In this document: positions 24,647-35,123 of the stretch, one piece after another | Position numbering within the stretch: the stretch's first letter is position 1 | Layout of the letters: each line of letters starts with the position of its first letter | Source of the DNA: Chlorokybus atmophyticus | Taxonomy: Eukaryota > Streptophyta > Chlorokybophyceae > Chlorokybales > Chlorokybaceae | Direction of reading: 5' to 3' | Assembly (NCBI GenBank): GCA_009103225.1 | Contig: RHPI01001132.1 | Coordinates: 55,651 to 119,650, forward strand | DNA: 64,000 bases | Translations under genes and position numbers: made by a program | Notes under the pieces: model-generated | The model's database searches: none | What the model saw: only the letters and a program-made list of their open reading frames with translations | What the model was told of the DNA's origin: nothing

Positions 24647-26898
24647 TCACATGCTTCACTTGCATGCACAGAGTCTGCACGCACACGCACACTGTAGTTA
24701 TGTAGCATATGGAGGTGAACGGCTAGGCAGTTTATTGTAGTAGTTTACCGCGTCTATTACCGGTTATGTATGTACAGTTGAGTAGGCGTTGTCATGCTGT
24801 CGGATGTCGTTGGGGTCAATGTGGTGACTGACAGTTGTAACAATGCGCATGCAGTTTGCTGTGTGCTTGCTGGCTTGCACTGCATTGGCCCCTACGATGG
24901 AGTTTGCTTTGGCAACTCTTATGTTTGCTATGCAGCTCGCGCAAGTGCATGCACAGAGTCACACATGAGAAGCCCCTAGCCTAGTGTAGCTTAGGTTATT
25001 GTTTTGTTGTTCGGGACGCAGTAAGCCCAAGCTGTTGTCAACATACATTAGCAGGCTGAGGGGATACAGTCAAAGAAGTTTGCAAGAAAGCAATCACCAG
25101 CTTTAAACAAGTTGCAAGGGTTGGTTGAAGATTGCGAGAGTTGTGATGTTGAACAAGTTTTGAAGCGGAGCCTGTCAACAAGGGGAGGAGTACACCAGTC
25201 TGACGGGGACATGAAGCGACAAAGGCATGATTGAAGTGAAAAGGTATTCTTGTGTTCTATGAGCTGGGTTTTTGTATGTTAAAACCTGGGTGGGTTTTAT
25301 GTTAGCGGGGAGGGGCTTCTCACAGCTGTAGCAAACCCTACACGACCCTTTTTGCTTAAACTCAAACCCTACACGATCTGAAACAAGTGCTTGTGTACGC
25401 GATTCTGGGCCCCCTTCATCTTATCCCAAGACATGTTGCTTACCCCAAATCAAAACATATACAACTTAAGTTGTTGTGAGATAATGCATCAATTGAAATG
25501 AAGGCATCTATACAAGTCTATGTCGCGTATTGCAAAGCCACTTTTTGCACATTCGTAATGTGATTAAACCAGCACTTCACAGAAGCAAACATATCCACAT
25601 ATTCTTTGCAACACCAATAAAACATTCCGCACACGTCTTTCTTCAAGTGATAACGAGTACGATTGGTGTTGCCATATGTTAAGTGATTTACTGACGGGTA
25701 AGCGCCTCTCTTACATTGCATAAATTGTACATACACTATGCATATCGCTCTATCAAGCTGTAATTTTCATGGCTCATATATGTTATGAACACAGTGGCCA
25801 TGTTCAGCCCTACGATCTTTCATTTCAAGCATGGCATGCACGCGTACGTATTGCGCAAAACAATACCTGACGTCTTAGCTACAGCGCTTTAGCTAAAACG
25901 CTTTTAGCTTCAGACTTTGCAAAAACGATAATTCAGTGAAAATGATACTTTAGCAAAAAGCAACATCCTAGCAAACGGTCCGATGATAATAAATAAGATT
26001 ACAGCGCTTCAGCTAAAACATGTAGTTCAATTCGTAATATTCGTTTGTATATTTATAAACTCATTTTTCAAGTGCCTCACCCAAAACGTTTGAGCGGTTC
26101 CATTTCGGGTGATGGTGTCGCCTTATAAATCATCAATATACATGCATTAATGCATTGATCAGCATTGGGGTAGCTGTTTAGCCAAGATGGCGTGACTGAT
26201 TATAGCTACAACACATTTTTATTTACTAGTAGCTATAATCATGTTGAAGGCAAGAACAGCTTTACAATGGTGGCATTGATGATAATTATTGATTCATATG
26301 CAGTACTGCATATGTCAGCATCAATAGTAATGTCGCAATGCTAAGTGTGAATGCTGTTTCTCATTGACATAGATCAGCATCGTAACGCCATCGCTGTAAT
26401 GCTGGTGATGGTATTGCAAACTTCATTTGTATGCTGATGCCACCACTTTATTGTTATAAAACAACCTTAAGAGCTCCAAAGGGATGTTTCAAAAGTCGCT
26501 TGATAAAGATGTGTCGTATATGACAATATAATTGTCAACGTCATACGATGTTAATAACGTCGCTATATTGAGAGGGCTCACACTTGTACAAGTAAGTCCT
26601 AGGCGAAAACACAATATGACCACCGATATGGCGCTGAATCTGGACAGTAGCGCGTGATGGTACCTTCTTCCTCTCTGTGGTGCTGCGGCTCACTGCACCC
26701 CAAAGTTACCACTTCGCTTACCCACAAGTGTTATGGCAATATTTATGGGTAGATTGGATGGTAACTTTAGCAAATCAGTTTTATATGGCTTACCATCTGC
26801 TCGCTGTCACTGTCAAGGATAAGTATCCGCTACCTAAAATTGCTATGATGTTTTAAACATTGTTGCAACGGGAAGATATATATGACACACATTGGCCA

Positions 26899-26990
26899 TG
26901 CAAGTTCCAAGTCGTTTGTGGTCGAGTGGGCTGTGACATTGGTCATTGGAGCTTAAGACCCGGGTTCGATTCCTGCCTTGCATACAAATT
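26899..26990 (+). repeat. tRNA-derived (SINE-like) sequence with A and B boxes
   Basis: An A-box-like TGGTCGAGTGG (26919-26929) and a perfect B box GGTTCGATTCC (26963-26973) have tRNA-like spacing. TGCAAG and CTTGCA flank them and could pair as an acceptor-like stem. The cloverleaf is not convincing, so this is probably a SINE or decayed tRNA. Related A-box-side copies (CACCAAGTCTTT then GTCGAGTGGG) occur at 27615-27650 on + and at 27220-27265 on -, without a good B box. Confidence 0.55.
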
Positions 26991-27019
26991 CCGCGGTCGT
27001 TTTTCGATCCATTAACATT

Positions 27020-27578
27020 GTAAATGGTCACTTCATAAGCGCCATCATCGATGGGTCGCAAATTGCCTAGTGGCAGTCGCGCCGACGGTTAGTCGGCGCG
27101 ACAGAACGCGACTTGCCGACCTGTGGGGCCGGCAGCGGCGCGCTAAGGTTGATATGTGGTAAGTCTTCCCGTTACATTCCCCCAACGCTTGCAGCTGCGG
27201 CATCATCTTCAGCTCCAATACCCATGTCACAACCCACTCGACTATCAAAGACTTGGTGCTTTTATAATCGATTTGTGGATATTTAGTGTATCTTCCCGTT
27301 GCGTTCCCCCTCACTTAAGAACGCTGATGTCCTCGGCAGCTGCCCATGCTCAGCTACGGAATCATCCCAGGGGTTAGTTAGGGTCGGTCACCGGCCCCAC
27401 AGCCCAGGGACCGGCTAATTTAAGCCCGTACCGATCGACGCGCGCGTAGCGCCGCTGTCGGCCCCACAGGTCGCATCGCAACAGGTCGCGTCCTGCCACG
27501 CCGACTTAAACGTCGGCGCGACTGCCATTAGGCAAGTCGCGACCCATCGATGATGGCATTGATAAAGTGACCATTTAC
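27020..27578. repeat. Element with 67-bp inverted termini
   Basis: Arms 27020-27086 and 27512-27578 are inverted copies with only about ten mismatches, reading inward from GTAAATGGTCAC to CAGTCGCGCCGAC. Similarity continues weakly outward for about 30 bp. The interior is GC-rich with repeated CGGCCCCACAG/CTGTGGGGCCGG. No coding potential is seen. It looks like a foldback or MITE-class element. Flanking SINE-like copies on both sides suggest it lies in, or transduced, that repeat. Confidence 0.65.
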
Positions 27579-27921
27579 GATGTTATTGGATTAATCACAA
27601 ATCGACCATACAAGCACCAAGTCTTTTATGGTCGAGTGGGCTGTGACAATCGTAGCCTTGCAGCCTTGGTTGACAAAATGCGAGGCTACGATCTCGAGGT
27701 TTAAATATCCTTCATAGTCCGGTTATGATAGCTGCCAGCTGTTATAGCCCTTTTGCAAAACTTATGAAGGATGCATGCGGTGTTTAGCTAGTAACAAATA
27801 TTGTAAGTACATACGGAGATAATAAAGCATTGCAAGACATCATACTGTATTGCGTTAGGCCTCCCAGAATTTAATACAATGGTTGTTAACGCCTTTGCTA
27901 CTACCTATAATGCATACACGC

Positions 27922-27990
27922 GTTCACCATTTATCACGACTGTGAGGTGCATGAGCCTCATGCACCTCACAGTCGTGATAAAAGGTGAAC
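27922..27990. repeat. 69-bp near-perfect foldback
   Basis: GTTCACC..TTATCACGACTGTGAGGTGCATGAG is followed almost immediately by its inverted copy ending GTGAAC. The arms are about 34 bp with one mismatch and essentially no loop. It could be transcribed into a hairpin RNA or be a solo MITE. Confidence 0.75.
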
Positions 27991-29950
27991 GTAACGCTTA
28001 AACCATGCAGTTGTGTAACTAACCTCCCAACATAATTGCAGAAGACAACATCATCACTGTCCGTGTACACAAACACTAATATGGTGTCCTTCATCCATTG
28101 GTTCACGTTCTAAGCATGTTCATTGGCTTGAGTGGGTTGGTGTGCGTCAGCTTCTTCAGGGCACGGCATGCATGCAATTTCAGGCGATGGCAGCGCCAAC
28201 ACGGTCCGGGGTGGGAACATTAGAGCAATGTGGGCTGCCTGCGAAGAGACAACCCAAGTCAGTTAACCAGTTCCTTACTGAGCGGCTCAACACTATCACA
28301 ATAAAAAACAAGTACCCGCTATGAAGCATTAATAGGATGCTAAGTTTAAAATATCATACAATGCATAACCTTGCGCAAGGCTATGCATCAATGCATTAAA
28401 CTGACTGCATGCAGAGCTATCAAATTAAAAATTCAATTCAACGTTAGGCTGTTTGCAGGTATGATGAGACGACAAGCTAGCATAGCTATAGCTAAAGACA
28501 GCATGTCGTTCAGCGTTTGGCCTCCAAGAGACTGTTGAGATGCCATTTGCAATAACAAAAGTCTTGCCGACGTTCAAGCGGTTAATGAGCGAGATATTGC
28601 ACAGTCTCCGAAAATAATTTAATTGCATCGTCTATGAACGATGCAATTGAGTATTTGCCTATATAAACTTAATGGTCAACTTGTTCGAACACCGACATGA
28701 GTGCACCATCAATTATAGCACACCTATCTTTACAAGCTTTCATGCGTACCATTGCCGCAATAATAACGCGGCTGGCGCAATCATACATGCACGATTTAAC
28801 TACCATATATATCAATGAAATTGCGCACTGTGCTAGTGTCCACAAGCACACCCACATCCTATCAAGCATGTTGCCATCAAGAAGAAATAAGTCCTCTTCT
28901 TGCACTTTCTCAAACACGGTGACCAAGGTTATCACGCCACATTATTAATGGCATACCAATGCCCATTTTTTCGTCAAACGTTTTGTTGCAGAGTTTGAGA
29001 CTTCATGGCGCAGAGTTCTTGCATCGCTGCTTCCTCATATGAGTATAGACAACGTGTCATGTACGACAAAGCATGCAGCCGACTGGCTTGTGTGATGTAG
29101 GTGTGAGCATGACCGTGCGTGAGGTAGAGCAGCACTACACAACGCATGTACAATGTACATATAAATATATACAGGTTATTAGACTGGCTTGGCTTAAGCC
29201 TTCACATCACAATCGCTGCATATATGTATATCATATACATATGTATATCATATATTATATATTGTATATACTATATCATAGGTATATCATATACATATTA
29301 TATTAACCTATTAAACAATAACTTTGAATTTTTTAACTTACATGATTTTTATTTATCTCTCGGCTTTACTTGCTTATACGACTCAGTTCTGATGTTGCGT
29401 TAATGCGCATGTACCAATGTACTTCACGTACATTTTCAAGTGAGTACAGTCTACCCCCGTTAAAGGAATTCGCTGTAAGGGAATAACCCCGCTAAGATCA
29501 TAGATTATAAAAAGACCAATGGTTTTACAGGTAAATATCTTCACTTAGTGGAATAGTCTTGTACGTAATAAGACTAATGTTACCGCATGAAAATCCCAGT
29601 GGTGATATGCTCTTATCGGGGTAGCAGTGCTGTGCGCAAGGGCACAAGCAAGCACTTGATCTTGTGCCCTTGTGCCCATGCAAGTGCTTCTGTGCCTTAA
29701 ACCGCCACGTCAGTTGCAGAGGCACTGGTTATCCCCATGCGGCGGCAGCGGCGGCGGCGGCGCGAGGGTTGGCGGCGGCGGGGGCAAAGGTGATAGGTAG
29801 CAGTAGACGCCTTGACGGTGGGAACAGCTGCTTCAAGCTTTGGAGGGCTTGTGCTAAGGTGTGTGTTGTGCACATGCGCGTGTGTATGTGTGCATTGTTG
29901 TGACTGTTCACGTGAACACCAAGGCCATTCTGTGCGTTTTGTAGGTCATC

Positions 29951-32900
29951 ATGTCTGCACCACAGCCCGCTAAGCGTAGCAACATCACTCTCAAGGACAA
30001 GAAGCGCATATTAGAGTTGTATAATGAGTTGTGCGAGAACACCAACATTAGGCAAGCGGACTTCATTGCTATTGTCAAATCTAAGTTGAAATTGGGTATC
30101 AAACAAAGTGCATTGTCCAAGTTGCTGACCGGCCGTGATAAGATAGTTGAGACGCTAGCTCAGGGTGGTAATTTCGCTGCAAGTACCAAGCACATGCGGC
30201 TTGCAGCACATCCCAAGTTGGAGGATGCATTGTATGCATGGTTTGTACAAGCTCGGGCTCGCAATGCCACCATCACAGACGCGATATTGATAGAGAAGGG
30301 AAAGGACTTTGCTAGCAAGTTGAACATAGAGGACTTCAATGCATCACACGGGTGGGTGAATCGGTTCAAGAAGCGTCATGGCATCTCCGCTAAACCATTG
30401 CACGGGGAGGCCAACGATGCAGATGAAGAAGGGGTCGACATGGCCCAAGCTGACTTGCCAGAGATTCTTGAAGACTACGGCGCTACCAACACCTTCAACA
30501 TGGATGAGAGCGGGGTGTTCTACCGAGCTTGTCCACGCCGCACATTGGTCACTGCAAGTGAAGAAGCGACAGGGGGGAAGAGAGAGAAGGATAGGTTCAC
30601 AATAGCATTGTGTGTGAATGCCGACAGCTCCGAGAAGTATCCCCTTTTGCTGATTGGTACGTCCAACGTCGCAAAATGTTTCCCCTGCCGGCCGATTGAA
30701 TATTGGCAACGGCCGTGCACCAAACGATAGTTAATTAGACTGTCGTGGCTCAGTCCACCTATAATCTCGATACAGGGACCTGATATAACGGCCGTCACCA
30801 TTAGTCGGCAGCCGTTTTAATAAAGGGACTGACCTAGATTGACAGGTACCTGTCAAATACCCATCAGTCAAGCAAAAGGGACTTGACCTAATTAACCGGT
30901 ACCTAACAGTTAGGTACCGGCAACCGTACCTCAAGGGTGCCTAACTATCAGGTACCTTTGGGGTACCTTATGGTACTTTTAGGGTAACTGACGTTAATGT
31001 CCCCAGTACCTACCGGTACCTACCGGTACCGCTCAGTCATGTGCTGCATACTGCATGCATGTGATTGTCGTCAACTGTGAGAGACGGCGAGTTATAAGCT
31101 TGACTGATGCACACACAAAAGTACCCATGGATCAAATTATAAACTGTTGCTACGCTACAATGTAAACTATGTTGAGCTATTACTATTACTACTACTACTA
31201 CTACTCTATACTCTACCCTTATACTCAGCCACCTGCGCCGCCGCTCTTCCTCCGCCGCCGCCGCCTCGCCGCTCCTCCTCCGCTGGCCTGTTCGGCAAGG
31301 GCGCCAACACAATGGCATCATACATCATGACACATATAATCAAACTCACCTACCATGCCATTGCAATTGCCGCCGCCGCCGCCGCCACTACCGCCGCCGC
31401 CGCCGCACAACTGTCCTCGAACTTGAAGCCGTTGAGCGTTTGAACGCTGCTGCGTTTCAAACGCTCAACGGCTTCAAGTCAATGGTACGATCGTACCATA
31501 AAAATGGTACGATGGCGCCATTGTGCAATCACATAATGAGTACCATCTAGGGTACTTTGATGGAACTGTTGTACCATTGCAATGGTACTATTGTTCCCAT
31601 GAGGGTGCCAAGTATACCCAACCGGACTGACAGGTACCCGCCGCCATCGCTCGTCCCTCTTAGGAGACTTCGTTGGGACTGAGTGGTCATTAGCTTACCA
31701 ATGTAGGTTGGTCGCCGCCGCGGCTAATGTACGGCCGGCGGCCGGCCGCGGGTCAACTCTGACTCACCGGTATCGACCGTCGCCATTAGGGGCCTGAATG
31801 TACACTTAATTGTCATAATAGGTAGGTTGCCGTTACGGAAGCTGTATGACCGGCGGTCGGCCGTCAACATATGTTGCTGTTACGTCACCACCGGTAGGCA
31901 ACAATCCACTGTACTGTACGATAGGCGGTCGGTAATTGAGTATAGTCCACAAAATGCACCGGCAGTCCATTTTAGTCCCTTAATGGCTCAACTCGTTGGG
32001 TCAGTTAGGGTCAGATATGGTCAGGCACCCGACAGTCCCTCAGTCTCTTGTCAGTCATCGTGTAAAATTTGCGATGAAAAGACCTAGGTCTTTTGGGAGC
32101 ACATGGACTCCCATCCGCATCGGTGTGGAGTACGAGACCAACAAGAACGCTTGGATGAATGCAGAGGTAAGGTGTTTGATACTATTGCTAGTTGGCAAGT
32201 CCGTTGGTGCAAACTGCAAGTCCATATGTGTGATTGAAAGTTCGTGTGTATGACTAGACGTTGTCTCATGCAGATCTTCAGTCGCTGGCTCTGCAACTTC
32301 GCTTTTCAGATGAAGCTGCAGAAGCGCAATGTGTTGTTGTTGCTCGACAACTCTTCCACCCACGCCTGCAAGTACGGGGTCGCGGGCATGGAGAAAGGGT
32401 TTAAGACGCTGCAGGTGGACACTGTGAAGTGTCTGTTCCTGCCTCCCAATACAACCAGCAAGGTTCAACCTCTTGACGCAGGCATTATTGCTGCGTTCAA
32501 GGCCAGGTACGATGCTGCGTTACTCGGGTTACAAACTGAGTCCAAATTTAGAAAACTTGTAAAAACATTTGGGCTGGGGGGGGTTTCCCCCCCTAGACCC
32601 CCCTTGTTCGCCAGAGCTTGTAATGCTTTCTCACTTTGGTCGTGGCAGGTACAAGCGCAAGCTTGTTGCGTACTTGCTGCAGCAGTATGATGCCGACCCA
32701 ACAACCGACTTGCGCACGGTAAAGGTGCAGTTGAGGGAGGCAATCATATGGTGTCGCGAGGCGTACGCGGAGCTCACCGCAATCACCATCTCCAATTGCT
32801 GGAGGAAGAGCGGCATCACCCCCTCTGCTTGGCACGCGCCAACTCCTGACACTGACGCACGCGAGCAGGCTGTTGTACAGGAGATCGGGGACATCATGCA

Positions 32901-33361
32901 GCGTCTCCCCATTCCACGTGCGGAGATGCTCTCCCCAGCTGAGTTCGTTCACGTTGATGACACCCTCCCAACCGAAGCCGGGCAGAGCGATGATGACATC
33001 CTTCAAAGCGTTGGAGGCGTTGAGGGGGCCACCGCTGAGCCTGATGAGGCTGACGGTGAGGGATCTCATTGCAGTACGTGTGCGTGTATCATATGATGTG
33101 CATGAGTGGGCACTTATAATGCCTTGTGTTGTAGATGATGATGAGGAGGAGGAATCACCCCCACGCATCACAGTGGCAGAGTGCATGAGGTTCTTAGATG
33201 GTGTGGAGGCCTTCATCGCCACCAATGACTGCCCCATCTCACAGCATCATCAGCTCACCTTACGGCTGCTGCGCAACGCGGTCATGAAGCATCAACTGTT
33301 TGACGCTGGCCGTCAGACCACCATACAGGACTTTTTTTACTGCGGGTGCTTCTGGACATGA
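29951..33361 (+). CDS. pogo/Tigger-like transposase, interrupted between the first and second catalytic Asp
   Basis: The N-terminal part (29951 to about 30675) has a CENP-B/psq-type HTH (KDKKRILELYNE...ALSKLLTGRDKIVE), a second HTH (FNASHGWVNRFKKRHGI) and the first catalytic Asp in TFNMDESGVFYRA. The second part begins near 32075 (KRPRSFG, then NKNAWMNAE), with exons to 32166, 32274-32506 (second Asp LLLLDNSSTHA, third Asp VQPLDAGIIAAFK), 32649 to 33055 or 33073, and 33135-33361. The C-terminal introns are GT-AG and keep phase. The 1.4 kb in between has stops in all frames. A strong donor (ATTG then GTACGT) precedes it, but no matching acceptor gives a clean join, and a CF/SF motif (NVAKCF, KRPRSF) appears on both sides. 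It is therefore either a large intron with an unusual junction or a disabling insertion. This is a decayed or regulated transposase. Confidence 0.7.
30668..32075. repeat. Repeat-rich segment interrupting the transposase
   Basis: This is about 1.4 kb, dense in GGTACC and GTACCGGTACC-like motifs (especially 30840-31035 and 31480-31640), CCGGCGG-type palindromes and two (CCG)n tracts (31228-31275, 31369-31405). Imperfect 10-bp inverted ends (GTCGCAAAAT and AATTTGCGAT) coincide with the boundaries of transposase homology. No target duplication or coding frame is seen. It may be a nested non-autonomous element. Confidence 0.5.
31422..31478. repeat. 57-bp foldback inside the inserted segment
   Basis: CTTGAAGCCGTTGAGCGTTTG and its inverted copy are separated by a 13-15 base loop. 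The arms are about 21-23 bp and essentially perfect. Confidence 0.75.
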
Positions 33362-33681
33362 TGCTAGCACCAGTAGCACTTGTGGCACAATCGATGAGCC
33401 AGTCGAGTTAGAGTAGCGTGCATACCATGCATGTACGAGTGCAGTGTGCAATGCTTGTATTGGTGGTGATGGCCTTGCAGATGCATGCTGCTTGCTCTTG
33501 CAGACACACGCAAAGCAACATGCTCATGTACACATTCAAGCAGATTCATTACATATTTTACGCATGCGTGTGCGCCATTATACATGCACATGAACACTTG
33601 TTGTATTATAACACTTCAAGCATGCATGCTGTCACACAACACCAGGTTACATTGTGTGTTCATTTGCTTGATGTACGTAAA

Positions 33682-33726
33682 ACATGTATATGATCAGTAT
33701 ACTCACTATACTGATCATATACATGT
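33682..33726. repeat. 45-bp perfect hairpin downstream of the transposase
   Basis: ACATGTATATGATCAGTATA is followed by a 5-base loop and its exact inverted copy. It lies about 320 bp after the transposase stop within the pogo-like element and may act in termination or as an RNA hairpin. The region 33800-33852 then carries two AGAATATATATTCT palindromes. Confidence 0.75.
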
Positions 33727-33923
33727 GAAATGCACACACTTCGTTAATAGCATATTTATTCTTATAAACGCTCATGCGCTTTTCTGGCGGGACCCCCACT
33801 AAAAGAATATATATTCTCTTAACGTTAACAGAATATATATTCTCTGAAACGTCAAAAGAATAACCCCGTTAGTGGCATAAAAAGCTCCAGGATAAACGTG
33901 ATTCTTATAACGGGGGTAGACTG

Positions 33924-35123
33924 TAATTTGGTCCCTGGTCCGATGGCCGGACCAGACCTGGTCCTGACGCAACAAGTGTAATCGGCCGGACCTTAAGTGG
34001 TGCGTACCAAGGGACTATGATACCATTCACGTGAAATTCGGACCATGAATGGTCCGACTGTCAATGAAAAACAGACCATGCAAGGTCCACCGATTTCAAT
34101 TAGCAGGGGGAAATCCGGGTCTGAGGGTACGGACCATTCATGGTCCAAAAACGTCAGGCGGTGTGATTGGCCATATGGCGTGTGACGTGACCGGTTACTA
34201 AGCTAGTAGCCTATGTCATGATAAGAATTGCATATTATGTACAATCACATATTGTGATGATTATTACAACTCAATACAAAATGTTAACCGCATCGCGCAT
34301 AGTATTAAACATGATAGTGACAAATATTGGATGAATTTGTGTGGTTGCATTTTCATGGCATATGACAGACATGCTTGTGATTAGGGATAACGTATTGACT
34401 GTAAACTATCTGTAACATTCAGCGGAGTATACAATATGAGATTTCAACATGATAACAACATTTCAACTGCGGCTCGTATGATATGAACATCACCAGCTGA
34501 TGTAATTGCTTAAAATGGTTAATCTAAACCTAATTGCTTACTTATGTCATTGGATGGATTTTTGTTTTAATTTAACGTACACAATACAATGTTTCTTTTT
34601 ATTGTTCAGTCTCAGATTCTCTTGCAATAAGAGTTGTTCGCCATCACGGGTGGGGAGCCTTCCCCTTGATGATCCCCTTGATGAGGGAAGTGTTGCAAGG
34701 CAATGTGACTTTGCTGCTCAGACCTTACAACGAGGTACAGCCTCACGCGTCCATACACGTCTACATGTCGACGTCCAGATGTCTATGCAGATACGCATAA
34801 CGTAAAATTAATAATTATATATTTTTTACTTACCGTAGTGGCCTGACAAGTGCCTGGTTAGCACAGTGGTAGTGCGTTCGCTTCGTAAGCGAAAGGTCCG
34901 GAGTTCGATCCTCCGACTAGGCTTCAGTTTTACTGTTGTTTATCTCTCGTTTATCGTGTGTTGTCCTCCCAACCACCATGCTGTCACGTGACTCACCAAC
35001 GGCGGCATCCGTGTCGCTGGCGGTGTCGCTGGCGTCCTCCTTAACGCCATCCTGCATGTTGTAACGGATCTTCACTCATGCGGCTGCTCGCCAGGTGGTA
35101 ATTTCCCGCCCACCCCGTCCACC
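33924..35123. other. Intergenic region with GGTCC-rich palindromes and a tRNA
   Basis: Immediately beyond the transposon (33930-34150) are repeated GGTCC/GGACC units, including two copies of GGACCAT(GAA/TCA)TGGTCC, which may be a separate short repeat. 34.2-34.8 kb is AT-rich without features. The tRNA-Thr gene follows at 34852. The last 150 bp are GC-rich and lead into the glycosyltransferase start. Confidence 0.5.
34852..34923 (+). tRNA. tRNA-Thr (anticodon CGT)
   Basis: A 72-base cloverleaf folds cleanly. The acceptor stem is GCCTGGT/ACTAGGC (one G-T pair), the D stem GCAC/GTGC, the anticodon stem TTCGC/GCGAA with loop TTCGTAA (anticodon CGT), the variable loop AGGTC, and the T stem CGGAG/CTCCG with loop TTCGATC. 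The discriminator base is T. There is no intron, CCA is not encoded, and a T-rich stretch follows. Confidence 0.92.

Larger units (their letters stand above)
24647..29446. other. Gene-poor, AT-rich, repeat-bearing block
   Basis: No protein-coding gene is supported over 4.8 kb. Recurrent pieces are: a motif AGCGCTTTAGCTAAAAC with a second copy about 110 bp on (25.88 and 26.00 kb); a hairpin 26197-26241 (TGATTATAGCTAC arms); a perfect 20-bp palindrome at 26297-26316; the tRNA-like and inverted-repeat sequences listed separately; small hairpins near 28361-28387 and 28620-28648; and a (TATA)n-like run at 29219-29300. The pattern is that of accumulated short non-autonomous elements. Confidence 0.6.
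29447..33923 (+). mobile_element. pogo/Tigger-like DNA transposon, 4.48 kb, flanked by TA
   Basis: The left end CAGTCTACCCCCGTTA (29447-29462) is repeated in inverted orientation at the right end (33908-33923), with weaker similarity inward (AAGGAATT versus AAGAAT). Both ends are bordered by TA (29445-29446 and 33924-33925), the target duplication of Tc1/mariner-pogo elements. A subterminal motif GAATAACCCCG(C/T)TA occurs near each end in direct orientation. The interior encodes a transposase with CENP-B-type HTH and a DDD catalytic triad. About 1.4 kb of repeat-rich DNA interrupts the transposase, so the element is probably not autonomous unless that segment is spliced out. Confidence 0.85.

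Noticed and set aside
26899-26990. A functional tRNA gene
   Set aside because: A and B boxes are present but the D and anticodon arms do not fold convincingly. A SINE or decayed tRNA is more likely.
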